DNA of 13,802 nucleotides from Pseudomonadota bacterium (GTDB lineage: Bacteria; Pseudomonadota; Alphaproteobacteria; Parvibaculales; Parvibaculaceae). The stretch is from NCBI GenBank assembly GCA_021780275.1, contig JAJXZC010000151.1, positions 1-13,802 on the forward strand, read 5' to 3'. The translations under genes were made by a program, and so were the position numbers. Below the pieces are notes generated by a model. That model was not told where the DNA came from. It saw nothing but the letters and a program-made list of their open reading frames with translations, and searched no databases. Below are positions 7,282 through 13,802 of the stretch, in pieces. Positions within the stretch are counted from its first letter, which is position 1, and each line of letters opens with the position of its first letter.

Positions 7282-8307
7282 TTAATCTAGGAAGCCGTTC
7301 GCGTCAGACTCCAATTCCGAACTAGCGGTTTGCCTGAAAGAAGCCGGGTCCTGGCCGTAAGCCGCGTGGAACGCGCGGGAGAAATGGCTTCGGCTTAGGC
7401 CGGCGCTGGCGGCGATCATCTTGACTGGTAGGGTTGTGGTTGTCAGCAATTCCGCCGCATGATGCAGGCGGACCTTCTGGACGAAAGCCATGGGGCTGCT
7501 TCCGAATGCGGCTATGAATGCGCGTGCGAAGCTCGTTCGGCTCATACCCGCAAGCTTTCCGAGGCTTGCGACGCTGTGGTCGGCTCCAGGATGGTCAAGC
7601 ACATGGAAGATCGCCCGCCTTAACTGCCCGTGATCGATGTCTTTGGGAACTCCATGGAGCGTCAGCAACTCCTCCAAGTGCTCGCGAATGACGAGGGCCA
7701 GGCACGCTTTCATGAGCGCGCCGGTTACGGCCTGCGTGCCGAACGCGGGCGCCGCGACTTCGCTGCGTAGAAGTTCGAAGGCCGCCGTTGCGATGGGGAA
7801 CGCCTGGAGGTTGTCGCGCAGCGGATCTATCAACCTGTCGAAAAAACCATGCATGCCAGAAGCGCCCGACCCCATAGATCCGCAAAGGATTTTCAGCGCG
7901 ACGGCTTCCGAACCGGCGTCGACCCGGATGAGGCCACTGAGGTCCATCTGACAGCGGTCGCCTGACCGCACATCGATGAATGGTCCCTCTCCGGTCCGCA
8001 TGGTCTTGGGGCAGGTGGGCGGAAGCACCACGACGTCGCCTGCTGTTACGGAGAGAGCGGGTCTGTCAGGAAACTCGAACACGCCTTGTCCCGTCAGCAC
8101 AAAATGAATGACAGGGGCAGCCGACCCGCTAAAGCAGAGTCGATACCCGGGCGAAATGTTGAGCAATGCGAAAGCGTTAATCCGCACCTGCGTCGCCTCA
8201 ATCAACCGGTCGAATGTTGAGACTCCGTCTTGCACGAACTCAGTTGTGGCCACAAACGCAGTTGTGGCGCGGACCGGCCGTCTCCTCAAGCTTGAAATTT
8301 GCGACAT
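7282..8307 (-). CDS. AraC-family transcriptional regulator with cupin sensor domain
   Basis: The 341-residue protein has an N-terminal cupin-type effector domain of the Cupin_6 (AraC-binding) kind, about residues 40-190; GQGVFEFPDRPALSVTAGDVVVLPP is the typical beta-barrel stretch. The C-terminal double helix-turn-helix covers about 230-330. The first helix-turn-helix is SVASLGKLAGMSRTSFARAF and the second PVKMIAASAGLSRSHFSRAFHAAYGQDPASFRQ, matching HTH_18. The start ATG at 8307 has GAGG about 7 bases upstream and fits the family. It is transcribed away from the cytochrome b/molybdoenzyme operon that begins 436 bp to its right, so it is a fair candidate for that operon's regulator; this is inferred from position only. 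The ligand is unknown. Its 3' end lies 217 bp from the IS1595 element and appears intact. Confidence 0.92.
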   Translation of the reverse strand: MSQISSLRRRPVRATTAFVATTEFVQDGVSTFDRLIEATQVRINAFALLNISPGYRLCFSGSAAPVIHFVLTGQGVFEFPDRPALSVTAGDVVVLPPTCPKTMRTGEGPFIDVRSGDRCQMDLSGLIRVDAGSEAVALKILCGSMGSGASGMHGFFDRLIDPLRDNLQAFPIATAAFELLRSEVAAPAFGTQAVTGALMKACLALVIREHLEELLTLHGVPKDIDHGQLRRAIFHVLDHPGADHSVASLGKLAGMSRTSFARAFIAAFGSSPMAFVQKVRLHHAAELLTTTTLPVKMIAASAGLSRSHFSRAFHAAYGQDPASFRQTASSELESDANGFLD

Positions 8308-8743
8308 CTCAAACCTCGCACATACTTGGTACGATTTAGCACGCGTTCTGAATGGCGCCTATCTCCCCATCGGCTACGATCGAAGAGATGGAACAGATCG
8401 TCACAGGCTTGGTGTCGTCGGCGCGGCAGCTATTGCTGCGCATCTCCGCGCAAGTGCGGCTTCCGTGCGGCGTTGTGCGGCACGCATCGGAAGAGCTGCG
8501 GCCCGCCACAATCGTAAGCACCGCGTCCAGCCGATCTGAAGCCTACCAAACCCCGAAACGCCCCCTCCCGATCTTTGCGACTAGCAGGAAGCGTGAGACG
8601 GCTCCAAATGAACACTCGGCGAGAGGCGCTGCTATTAGCGATTGTCGTCCACACGCGGCGCGCTTGAAGGTCTGCTGTCGCTTAACTGACGTGGGATCCC
8701 GGTCCGACGGTTGGCTTATATGTGATACAGGGAAGTCAGCATA
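8308..8743. other. 436-bp intergenic region between araC-type gene and cytochrome b operon
   Basis: No frame here shows a recognisable domain. Several short overlapping open frames exist, as expected at this GC content, without a good start and ribosome binding site. The right end holds the signals for the cytochrome b gene: AGGGAAG 8 bases before the ATG, with an AT-rich TTATATGTGATA stretch (about 8716-8727) that could be a -10 region. A divergent promoter for the regulator should lie at the left end. No clear operator dyad was seen. Confidence 0.5.
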
Positions 8744-9433
8744 ATGTCGCGGGTCATCGCTGAAATGCAAGTCATCGCAGAAAGGGACGTGCGCATGCAC
8801 GAGCGTCGCCTCCATCCGTGGCCTGTGAGGATCATGCATTGGCTGAACGCCGTCGCTATGTTCATCATGATCACGTCGGGATGGGGCATTTATGATGATG
8901 ACGTGATCATAAGAGGTTTGTACTTTAGCAGCCATCTCCGCCTTGGCGAAGGCGCTGAGTGGAGCCTGAATTGGCATTTCGCGGGCATGTGGCTGCTTTT
9001 CATAAATGGCCTCCTTTATCTGGTTTACGGTTTCTGGACAGGGCGGTTGCGGGAGCGGTTGCTGCCCATCCGCATGCGAGAGATTGTGGAGGTCGTGTGG
9101 GAAACGCTGCACCTGAAGATCGCGCACGAAGATTTAAACACCTACAACGCCGTTCAGAAGGTCCTCTACATCGTAGCCATTGTGGCAGGAATCTCGCAGG
9201 TGGTGACCGGTCTGGCGATCTGGAAACCCGTACAGTTCTCAGGGCTGGTCACGCTGTTCGGCGGCTTTCAATCCGCACGAGCGCTGCACTTCGCGGGGAT
9301 GTCGGTGCTCGTCGGCTTCGTAATCGTTCATGTAACGCTAGCCTTGCTGGTTCCTGAGACACTGTGGGCGATGTTGACAGGAGGTCCTCGGGTTGTCCCT
9401 TCCGGACATGACAGGCAGGCGCCCCAGCTATGA
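8744..9433 (+). CDS. Membrane cytochrome b (b561 / Ni,Fe-hydrogenase cytochrome b-like)
   Basis: A 229-residue integral-membrane heme protein of the Ni_hydr_CYTB family. About four membrane helices can be seen: near 33-48, 79-97, 138-160 and 180-203. Candidate heme ligands are H24 and H32 (RLHPWPVRIMHW), H78 (NWHFAGMW), H182 (ALHFAGM) and H196 (VIVHVTLA). In this family such histidines bind two b hemes that link the quinone pool to a periplasmic enzyme. The start is supported by AGGGAAG 8 bases upstream; M18 would also keep the whole core. The gene overlaps the following molybdoenzyme by ATGA (9430-9433), which strongly suggests translational coupling and a functional pair, comparable in layout to MsrPQ but with an unrelated cytochrome. 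The direction of electron flow is not shown by the sequence. Confidence 0.92.
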   Translation: MSRVIAEMQVIAERDVRMHERRLHPWPVRIMHWLNAVAMFIMITSGWGIYDDDVIIRGLYFSSHLRLGEGAEWSLNWHFAGMWLLFINGLLYLVYGFWTGRLRERLLPIRMREIVEVVWETLHLKIAHEDLNTYNAVQKVLYIVAIVAGISQVVTGLAIWKPVQFSGLVTLFGGFQSARALHFAGMSVLVGFVIVHVTLALLVPETLWAMLTGGPRVVPSGHDRQAPQL

Positions 9434-10203
9434 GATCTATCTTCCGTCCCCGCCGGGTTCCCGACCCCCGTATCCTTGACGATCATCGTACGATTCTGCG
9501 GCTATTGGAACGTCGGAAGTTCCTACGCGGCGGGTTGTCCCTAGGGGCCCTGAGCCTCCTGACAGGATGCGACGTCAGCCGCCCGGAGTCGGTTCAAAAT
9601 GCGCTGCTGGCGATTTCGGGCGTCAACGACGGCGTGCAAGAGTTTCTATTCGATCCCAACAAGCTCGCGCCGACCTATCCGGCGTCGATGGTCCTCAAAC
9701 CTCCAAAGTTCAACGCTAAGTACGATGTCATGTCCGTCAAGCCGGTGGACGTGAGCGCGTGGCGCCTGGAGCTTTCGGGCAAGATCGCGGACAAGAAGCC
9801 GTGGACCTTGCAGGACCTAGCCGCGCTGCCGCAACGCTCGATGGTCATCAAGCACATTTGCGTCGAAGGCTGGGATTATATAGGGCAATGGTCAGGAGTG
9901 CCGCTGCGCGATTTCCTGGTTCGGGTAGGTGCCGATCTGCGGAGCAAATACGTCGCCTTCAAGACAGCCGACGATTACCCCAGCAGCATCGACATGGCGA
10001 CGGCGCTGCACCCGCAGACCATCCTCGCCCTCGATTACGCCAATGAGCCGCTCGCGGACCCATTTGGATTTCCCTTGCGGCTGAGAATGTCGACGAAGTT
10101 GGGGTACAAAAATCCGAAATGGGTGACGGCGATCGAGGTCACCGACGCGTACCCCGGCGGCTACTGGGAGTCGCGTGGGTTTCCGTGGTTTGCGGGGATC
10201 TGA
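9430..10203 (+). CDS. Periplasmic molybdopterin-dependent oxidoreductase (sulfite oxidase/MsrP fold), predicted Tat lipoprotein
   Basis: The 257-residue protein carries the sulfite-oxidase-type Mo-pterin fold. The N-terminus has a twin-arginine motif, ERRKFLRGG (residues 27-35), a short hydrophobic stretch and LLTGC with C47, which fits a lipobox; export folded through Tat and lipid anchoring in the envelope are predicted. The Mo-ligand cysteine is C144 in KHICVEGWDYIGQWSGVPL, the family's C-x-E-x-W ... W-x-G-V-x-L signature. Further conserved parts are SSIDMATALHPQTILALDYANEPL and GFPLRLRMSTKLGYKNPKWV. The length is that of a catalytic domain alone, with no heme or dimerisation domain, so electrons most likely pass to or from the cytochrome b encoded just upstream with a 4-base overlap. 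The substrate cannot be read from the sequence: it is not a clear MsrP (methionine sulfoxide) or SorA. Confidence 0.9.
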   Translation: MRSIFRPRRVPDPRILDDHRTILRLLERRKFLRGGLSLGALSLLTGCDVSRPESVQNALLAISGVNDGVQEFLFDPNKLAPTYPASMVLKPPKFNAKYDVMSVKPVDVSAWRLELSGKIADKKPWTLQDLAALPQRSMVIKHICVEGWDYIGQWSGVPLRDFLVRVGADLRSKYVAFKTADDYPSSIDMATALHPQTILALDYANEPLADPFGFPLRLRMSTKLGYKNPKWVTAIEVTDAYPGGYWESRGFPWFAGI

Positions 10204-10208
10204 GCGAG

Positions 10209-10715
10209 ATGAGGCGTCTACTTGTCCATCCGCAGAAACGAAGCCGTGCAGACGCCGCGAAGTCCTGTCTGTCGACAACGTTGTTCCTCTTGCTGCTGTC
10301 CAATGAATTTGCCCTGGCGCAAAGCTCGGCGCCGGGGGGCATGCCGCCGCCCGATGGCATGTCGCTGGCCCAATCCGCAGCCATGCGCTTCCCGCAGCCG
10401 GTACGCGTGGGTGATCTTCTGCAAAGGAGCGTCCAGCAACCGCGCGTGACGCAAGATTGGTTGGGTGAGGTCGAACAGGTCGTACGCGACGCGAACGGGA
10501 CGGTGCGAGTCATCATAAAATATGGTGGCTTTCTTGGCTTTGGCTCACGGCTGATCGCCGTTCCGGCTGACGCGATGGTGCTGCTCGGGCCGGTCATGGA
10601 GGTTGTCGCCTACACGCCAGCCCAACTCAGCGAATTCCCCACTTATGCAGGAGGCGAGACGCCGCTTGCCCCAGACAATGTCATCAAGATCGGCTTAGCG
10701 AAGCCGTCGCATTGA
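10209..10715 (+). CDS. Secreted PRC-barrel domain protein
   Basis: A 168-residue protein starting 5 bp after the molybdoenzyme stop, with a purine-rich GGGGAT upstream of its ATG. The frame is open further upstream, but a longer start would overlap the molybdoenzyme by more than 80 bp, so 10209 is preferred. Residues about 1-38 form a signal peptide: a basic start, TTLFLLLL, then ALA-QS as a probable cleavage site. A low-complexity linker follows (GGMPPPDGM). Residues 65-125 match a PRC-barrel: VRVGDLLQRSV, DWLGEVEQVVRDANGTVRVIIKYGGFLGFGSRLIAVP. Such beta-barrels mostly mediate protein contacts. Its place in the operon suggests a periplasmic partner or stability factor of the cytochrome b/molybdoenzyme pair, which is an inference. 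Confidence 0.82.
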   Translation: MRRLLVHPQKRSRADAAKSCLSTTLFLLLLSNEFALAQSSAPGGMPPPDGMSLAQSAAMRFPQPVRVGDLLQRSVQQPRVTQDWLGEVEQVVRDANGTVRVIIKYGGFLGFGSRLIAVPADAMVLLGPVMEVVAYTPAQLSEFPTYAGGETPLAPDNVIKIGLAKPSH

Positions 10716-10745
10716 AGCATCGCAAAGCCGTCACGCACATCATCT

Positions 10746-10780
10746 GAGCGGCCGCGGCGAGAAACTCAGCCGCTCTTCTC
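10746..10780 (+). terminator. Weak terminator-like hairpin after the molybdoenzyme operon
   Basis: GAGCGGC (10746-10752) pairs with GCCGCTC (10769-10775) across a 16-base loop and is followed by TTCTCT. The T tract is poor and the loop long, so termination may be partial. It lies between the PRC-barrel gene and the glucosidase. Confidence 0.35.
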
Positions 10781-10832
10781 TGCGAACGCCTGCCGCGCGA
10801 CCGCCGTATAGGTTTCTAGGAAAATTGTCCGC

Positions 10833-13472
10833 ATGACCGCTCCGCCTCCTAAGCTGCTGCAAACTGCGGAAGGTCGCCGTTTGTTGGATATGAAAGCTGG
10901 CGCGCCGTGGCGTCGCTGGGGTCCATACCTAAGCGAACGCCAATGGGGCACAGTTCGTGAGGACTACAGTACCGATGGCGACGCTTGGGGCCACTTCCCG
11001 TTCGACCATGCCCTGAGCCGCGCCTATCGCTGGGGTGAGGACGGCATCGCTGGTTTTTGTGATCAGTCCATGCGGTGGTGCCTCGCTCTGGCGCTTTGGA
11101 ACGGCAAAGATCCGTTTTTAAAGGAGCGGCTGTTTGGGCTCTCGAACGCTGAGGGCAACCATGGTGAGGACGTCAAGGAGGTCTACCACTACCTCGACGC
11201 TGTTCCCAGCCACGCGTATCAACGTATGGTCTACCGCTACCCCTTGGCGGAGTTCCCCTATGCGGAGTTGCGTCGGCGCAACGCAGCGCGCAGTCGCGAC
11301 GATCCGGAATTCGAGCTTAAGGATACAGGCGTTCTAGAAGGCGACCGCTTTGTGGACGTCACGGTCGAGTATGCCAAGGCTGCGCCCGAAGACATCCTGA
11401 TGGTTGTCTCCGTCAATAATGCTTCGGCAAGCCCGGCGACTCTGCACGTCCTCCCGCATCTCTGGGCGCGCAACAGTTGGTCTTGGGTGGAGGGCGAGAG
11501 CCGCAGCCGCATCGTCGCGCTGCCCTCGGGCGACCTGATCGCCCGCCGCCTCAAGCTGAAGGACCGGCGGCTGAGCCACGACAGCGACGCGGAAGTTTTG
11601 TTTTGCGAGAACGACACCAACCTCCCGCGACTCTTCGGCGCGAGCGCCGAAGGTCCTTTTAAGGACGGGATTAACGATTTCATCGTGAAGGGCGACCGCG
11701 CCGCGGTTTGCCGGGCCGGCGAGGGCAGCAAGGCCGCTGTTCACGCCGTCTGGACCCTGAAGCCGGGGGAGACGCGCAGGCTGCGGCTCCGGTTCCGGAT
11801 CGACGGCGTCTCCCCTGAGCCGTTCGAAGGGTTCGACGCGCTCATGGACCTCAGACGCGCCGAATCCGACGAATTCTACGCCGCGTTGCAGGTCAACATC
11901 GCAGATGCGGATGTCCGCGAGGTGCAGCGCAGCGCGCTCGCCGGCATGCTGTGGTCGAAACAGTTCTACTATTTCGACGTGCCCATGTGGCTGGCGGGTG
12001 ATCCCGCTCAACCCAAACCGCCGTCCGAGCGAATCAAGGGACGCAACGCGGAATGGGAGCACCTCAACAACGCCGATATCATCGCGATGCCGGACAAGTG
12101 GGAGTACCCCTGGTACGCGGCGTGGGACCTCGGTTTCCATTGCGTGACGCTGGCGATGATCGACCCGGAATTCGCGAAGGAGCAGCTCGTCCTGCTGACC
12201 CGGGAATGGTTCATGCATCCAAACGGGCAATTGCCAGCGTATGAATGGAATTTCGGCGATGTCAATCCGCCGGTTCACGCCTGGGCGGCCTTGCGCGTTT
12301 ACGAGAGGGACAAAGTGCTGACCGGCGTGGCGGACCTGACTTTCCTCGAACGGGTCCTGCACAAGCTTCTTCTGAATTTCACATGGTGGGTGAACCGTAA
12401 AGACGAAGGTGGGCGCAACATATTCCAGGGCGGATTTCTCGGCCTCGACAACATTAGCCCGTTCGACCGCTCCATGATGCTTCCCGACGGCAGCCGGATC
12501 GATCAGGCGGACGGGACCGCTTGGATGGCGATGTATTGCCTGAATCTGATGCGCATCGCCATCGAGCTTGCGTTTACCAAACCGGTCTACGAGGACATCG
12601 CCACAAAGTTCTTCGAGCACTTTCTCAGCATCGCCAACGCGATGGCGAATACCGCCGGCGGCGGCATGGGGCTATGGGACGAAGAAGACGGCTTTTTCTT
12701 CGACAGTCTCAAATCAAGCCTCGATCCGAATCCGGCTCCGGTTCGCTTACGCTCGCTCGTCGGTCTCATCCCGATCCTGGCGCTCGAGGTTCTCGATCCA
12801 ATGGTGTTCGAGAAGCTGCCCGGCTTCACACTCCGCCTGCGCTGGTTTCTCAAGCACCGGCCGCAACTCGCGAGCCTCGTTTCGCGCTGGGACGAGGGCG
12901 GCATGGAGGAGCGGCACCTACTTTCGCTTCTGACCGGACATCGGCTGAAAGCGCTGCTCAGACGCATGCTCGACGAAGACGAGTTTCTATCGGACTTCGG
13001 CGTCAGATCCCTTTCGCGCGCGCACAGGGATACGCCGTATGTCCTCGCGCACGGCGAGCTGCGGCTCGAAGTGGCTTATAGTCCCGCCGAGTCCAACTCC
13101 GGCCTCTTTGGCGGCAATTCCAACTGGCGCGGGCCGGTGTGGATGCCCATCAACTACATGCTGATCGATGCGCTGCGCAGCTTTCACAGCTACTACGGGC
13201 CGGAGTTCCGCGTGGAGTGCCCTGTCGGGTCCGGCGTCGAGTGCGACCTGCGGGAGGTTGCCGACGAGTTGTCGCGTCGGTTGGCGCGCCTTTTCCTTCC
13301 CAATGCGCGAGGAGAACGGCCGTCCACCGAAGGCGCCGCGACCGTCGCGGGAGCGCCGCTTTTCCATGAGTACTTCCACGGCGACACCGGCCGCGGGCTG
13401 GGCGCCTCTCACCAGACGGGTTGGACCGGCCTCATCGCCAATATTCTCGAAGCGCAGCAGACATCGAGGTAG
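10833..13472 (+). CDS. Glucosidase, GH63 / MGH1-like (alpha/alpha)6-barrel glycoside hydrolase
   Basis: The 879-residue protein is full length for the bacterial glucosidase family related to GH63 and to the MGH1-like hydrolases. The N-terminal part, about 1-340, is a beta-sandwich region beginning WRRWGPYLSERQWGTVREDYS. The (alpha/alpha)6-barrel follows and carries NAEWEHLNN, YPWYAAWDLGFHC (with D432, the likely general acid), EWNFGDVNPPVHAWA, SNWRGPVWMPINYM (about 763-776) and HEYFHGDTGRGLGASHQTGWTGLIA, with E846 as a candidate base. The catalytic residues are my reading of the family pattern. No signal peptide is seen, so it is cytoplasmic. Likely substrates are glucosylated small solutes such as glucosylglycerate or other alpha-glucosides, not settled by sequence. 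AGGAAA lies about 9 bases before the ATG. The next gene starts 2 bp after its stop, so the two are co-transcribed. Confidence 0.9.
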   Translation: MTAPPPKLLQTAEGRRLLDMKAGAPWRRWGPYLSERQWGTVREDYSTDGDAWGHFPFDHALSRAYRWGEDGIAGFCDQSMRWCLALALWNGKDPFLKERLFGLSNAEGNHGEDVKEVYHYLDAVPSHAYQRMVYRYPLAEFPYAELRRRNAARSRDDPEFELKDTGVLEGDRFVDVTVEYAKAAPEDILMVVSVNNASASPATLHVLPHLWARNSWSWVEGESRSRIVALPSGDLIARRLKLKDRRLSHDSDAEVLFCENDTNLPRLFGASAEGPFKDGINDFIVKGDRAAVCRAGEGSKAAVHAVWTLKPGETRRLRLRFRIDGVSPEPFEGFDALMDLRRAESDEFYAALQVNIADADVREVQRSALAGMLWSKQFYYFDVPMWLAGDPAQPKPPSERIKGRNAEWEHLNNADIIAMPDKWEYPWYAAWDLGFHCVTLAMIDPEFAKEQLVLLTREWFMHPNGQLPAYEWNFGDVNPPVHAWAALRVYERDKVLTGVADLTFLERVLHKLLLNFTWWVNRKDEGGRNIFQGGFLGLDNISPFDRSMMLPDGSRIDQADGTAWMAMYCLNLMRIAIELAFTKPVYEDIATKFFEHFLSIANAMANTAGGGMGLWDEEDGFFFDSLKSSLDPNPAPVRLRSLVGLIPILALEVLDPMVFEKLPGFTLRLRWFLKHRPQLASLVSRWDEGGMEERHLLSLLTGHRLKALLRRMLDEDEFLSDFGVRSLSRAHRDTPYVLAHGELRLEVAYSPAESNSGLFGGNSNWRGPVWMPINYMLIDALRSFHSYYGPEFRVECPVGSGVECDLREVADELSRRLARLFLPNARGERPSTEGAATVAGAPLFHEYFHGDTGRGLGASHQTGWTGLIANILEAQQTSR

Positions 13473-13474
13473 TC

Positions 13475-13783
13475 ATGAGCACAGACGTCACAACGACAAC
13501 TCGCCGCGAAACCTGCGCCATTGCCGTCATGGCGAAAGCTTCAGAGCCGGGGCGAACGAAGACGCGGCTGACGCCGCCGCTGACATCCGCCGAGGCGGCC
13601 GCGCTGAACACGGCGTTCTTGCGGGACGTAACCGCCAAGTTGATGCGCGTGGGAGACGAGACGCCCATCGCGCCAGCCGCACCATTGTCGTATCGCACGC
13701 GACAATTACATCCGGCCGCCAGGTTCGAAGCTCCACCGCGCTTTCCAAAAGCGCGTTTGCCAGCCGCAAGGGGCGCGCCTTGA
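13475..13783 (+). pseudogene. TIGR04282-type transferase (DUF2064), 3' part replaced
   Basis: The start ATG at 13475 lies 2 bp after the glucosidase stop, with GAGGT 7 bases upstream. Residues 14-60 match the start of the arsenosugar/rSAM-associated glycosyl- or nucleotidyltransferase-like family: CAIAVMAKASEPGRTKTRLTPPLTSAEAAALNTAFLRDV, with the nucleotide-binding K-x-P-x-x-G-x-x-K-T-R-L type motif (here KASEPGRTKTRL). The family protein is usually 200-230 residues. Here similarity fades after PIAP (residue 67, base about 13675), and the remaining 35 residues to the TGA at 13783 are rich in Arg, Pro and Ala and unlike the family. A rearrangement or insertion beginning near 13675 is the simplest explanation. 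The product is probably not functional. Confidence 0.75.
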
Positions 13784-13802
13784 ATTTGCTGATGATCTCC
13801 CT
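13676..13802. other. Foreign-looking sequence beyond the transferase breakpoint
   Basis: On the minus strand a frame is open from the right edge (13802) inward and gives plausible protein sequence, EIISKFKARPLRLANALLE then LRTWRPDVIVACDTTMV, before running antisense into the transferase gene. I do not recognise the family. ATTGTCG (13684-13690) and CGACAAT (13700-13706) form an exact 7-bp inverted repeat close to the breakpoint. Either this is the 3' part of a neighbouring gene joined by deletion, or the edge of a mobile element. Confidence 0.35.

Noticed and set aside
7146..7298. Repeat of TAGGAAGCCGT at 7148-7158 and 7288-7298, the second at the 3' end of the araC-type gene
   Set aside because: Only 11 bp are shared and the flanks do not align, so a partial duplication of the regulator's end cannot be supported.
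8352..8744. Open frame of 130 codons running up to the cytochrome b gene
   Set aside because: No ribosome binding site, no domain and a composition change along its length; alternative frames over the same bases look equally plausible.
9675..10278. Minus-strand frames across the molybdoenzyme gene
   Set aside because: Antisense to a protein with an intact Mo-ligand motif and export signal.
11334..12620. Long open frame on the minus strand (428 codons) inside the glucosidase gene
   Set aside because: It is antisense to a clearly conserved gene, has no recognisable domain and is the usual by-product of high-GC codon bias.

Overview
The window looks like GC-rich alphaproteobacterial DNA, probably from the Hyphomicrobiales and possibly a methanotroph-like or autotrophic relative. 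This rests on codon use, protein similarity in recognisable families and gene content, not on a marker gene. No rRNA, tRNA, CRISPR array or replication origin was seen.

Region 1 (1-4950, minus strand) reads from right to left as dabB, dabA, then the 5' part of cysD. DabA and DabB form the energy-coupled inorganic-carbon (CO2/bicarbonate) accumulation complex. The cysD gene (sulfate adenylyltransferase small subunit) follows dabA after 51 bp and has its own ribosome binding site. It is cut at codon 167 by an IS3-family element that continues past the left edge. A divergent LysR-family regulator (4951-5832) is the obvious candidate controller of dabBA. A perfect 6-bp inverted repeat lies in the small intergenic region, directly against the regulator's ATG.

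Region 2 (about 5833-7281) is mobile DNA. It holds a complete IS1595-family element with 26-bp terminal repeats; its transposase is split by a -1 frame change on a canonical A AAA AAG site. Next to it is a short array of repeats resembling the end of another IS. The IS1595 copy shows no 8-bp target duplication.

Region 3 (7282-10715) holds an AraC-type regulator on the minus strand, a 436-bp intergenic stretch, and then a compact plus-strand operon. The operon encodes a diheme-type membrane cytochrome b, a Tat-exported molybdopterin oxidoreductase of the sulfite-oxidase/MsrP fold (a predicted lipoprotein), and a secreted PRC-barrel protein. The first two genes overlap by ATGA and the third follows after 5 bp. 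Together they look like a periplasmic Mo-enzyme redox module that exchanges electrons with the membrane through the cytochrome. Its substrate is unknown.

Region 4 (10833-13802) holds a large GH63/MGH1-like glucosidase, followed 2 bp later by a TIGR04282-type (DUF2064) nucleotidyl/glycosyltransferase. The transferase loses family similarity at about codon 67, at about position 13675, and is probably broken by a rearrangement or insertion. Recognisable breaks therefore sit near both edges and in the middle of the window, which suggests an unstable accessory segment.
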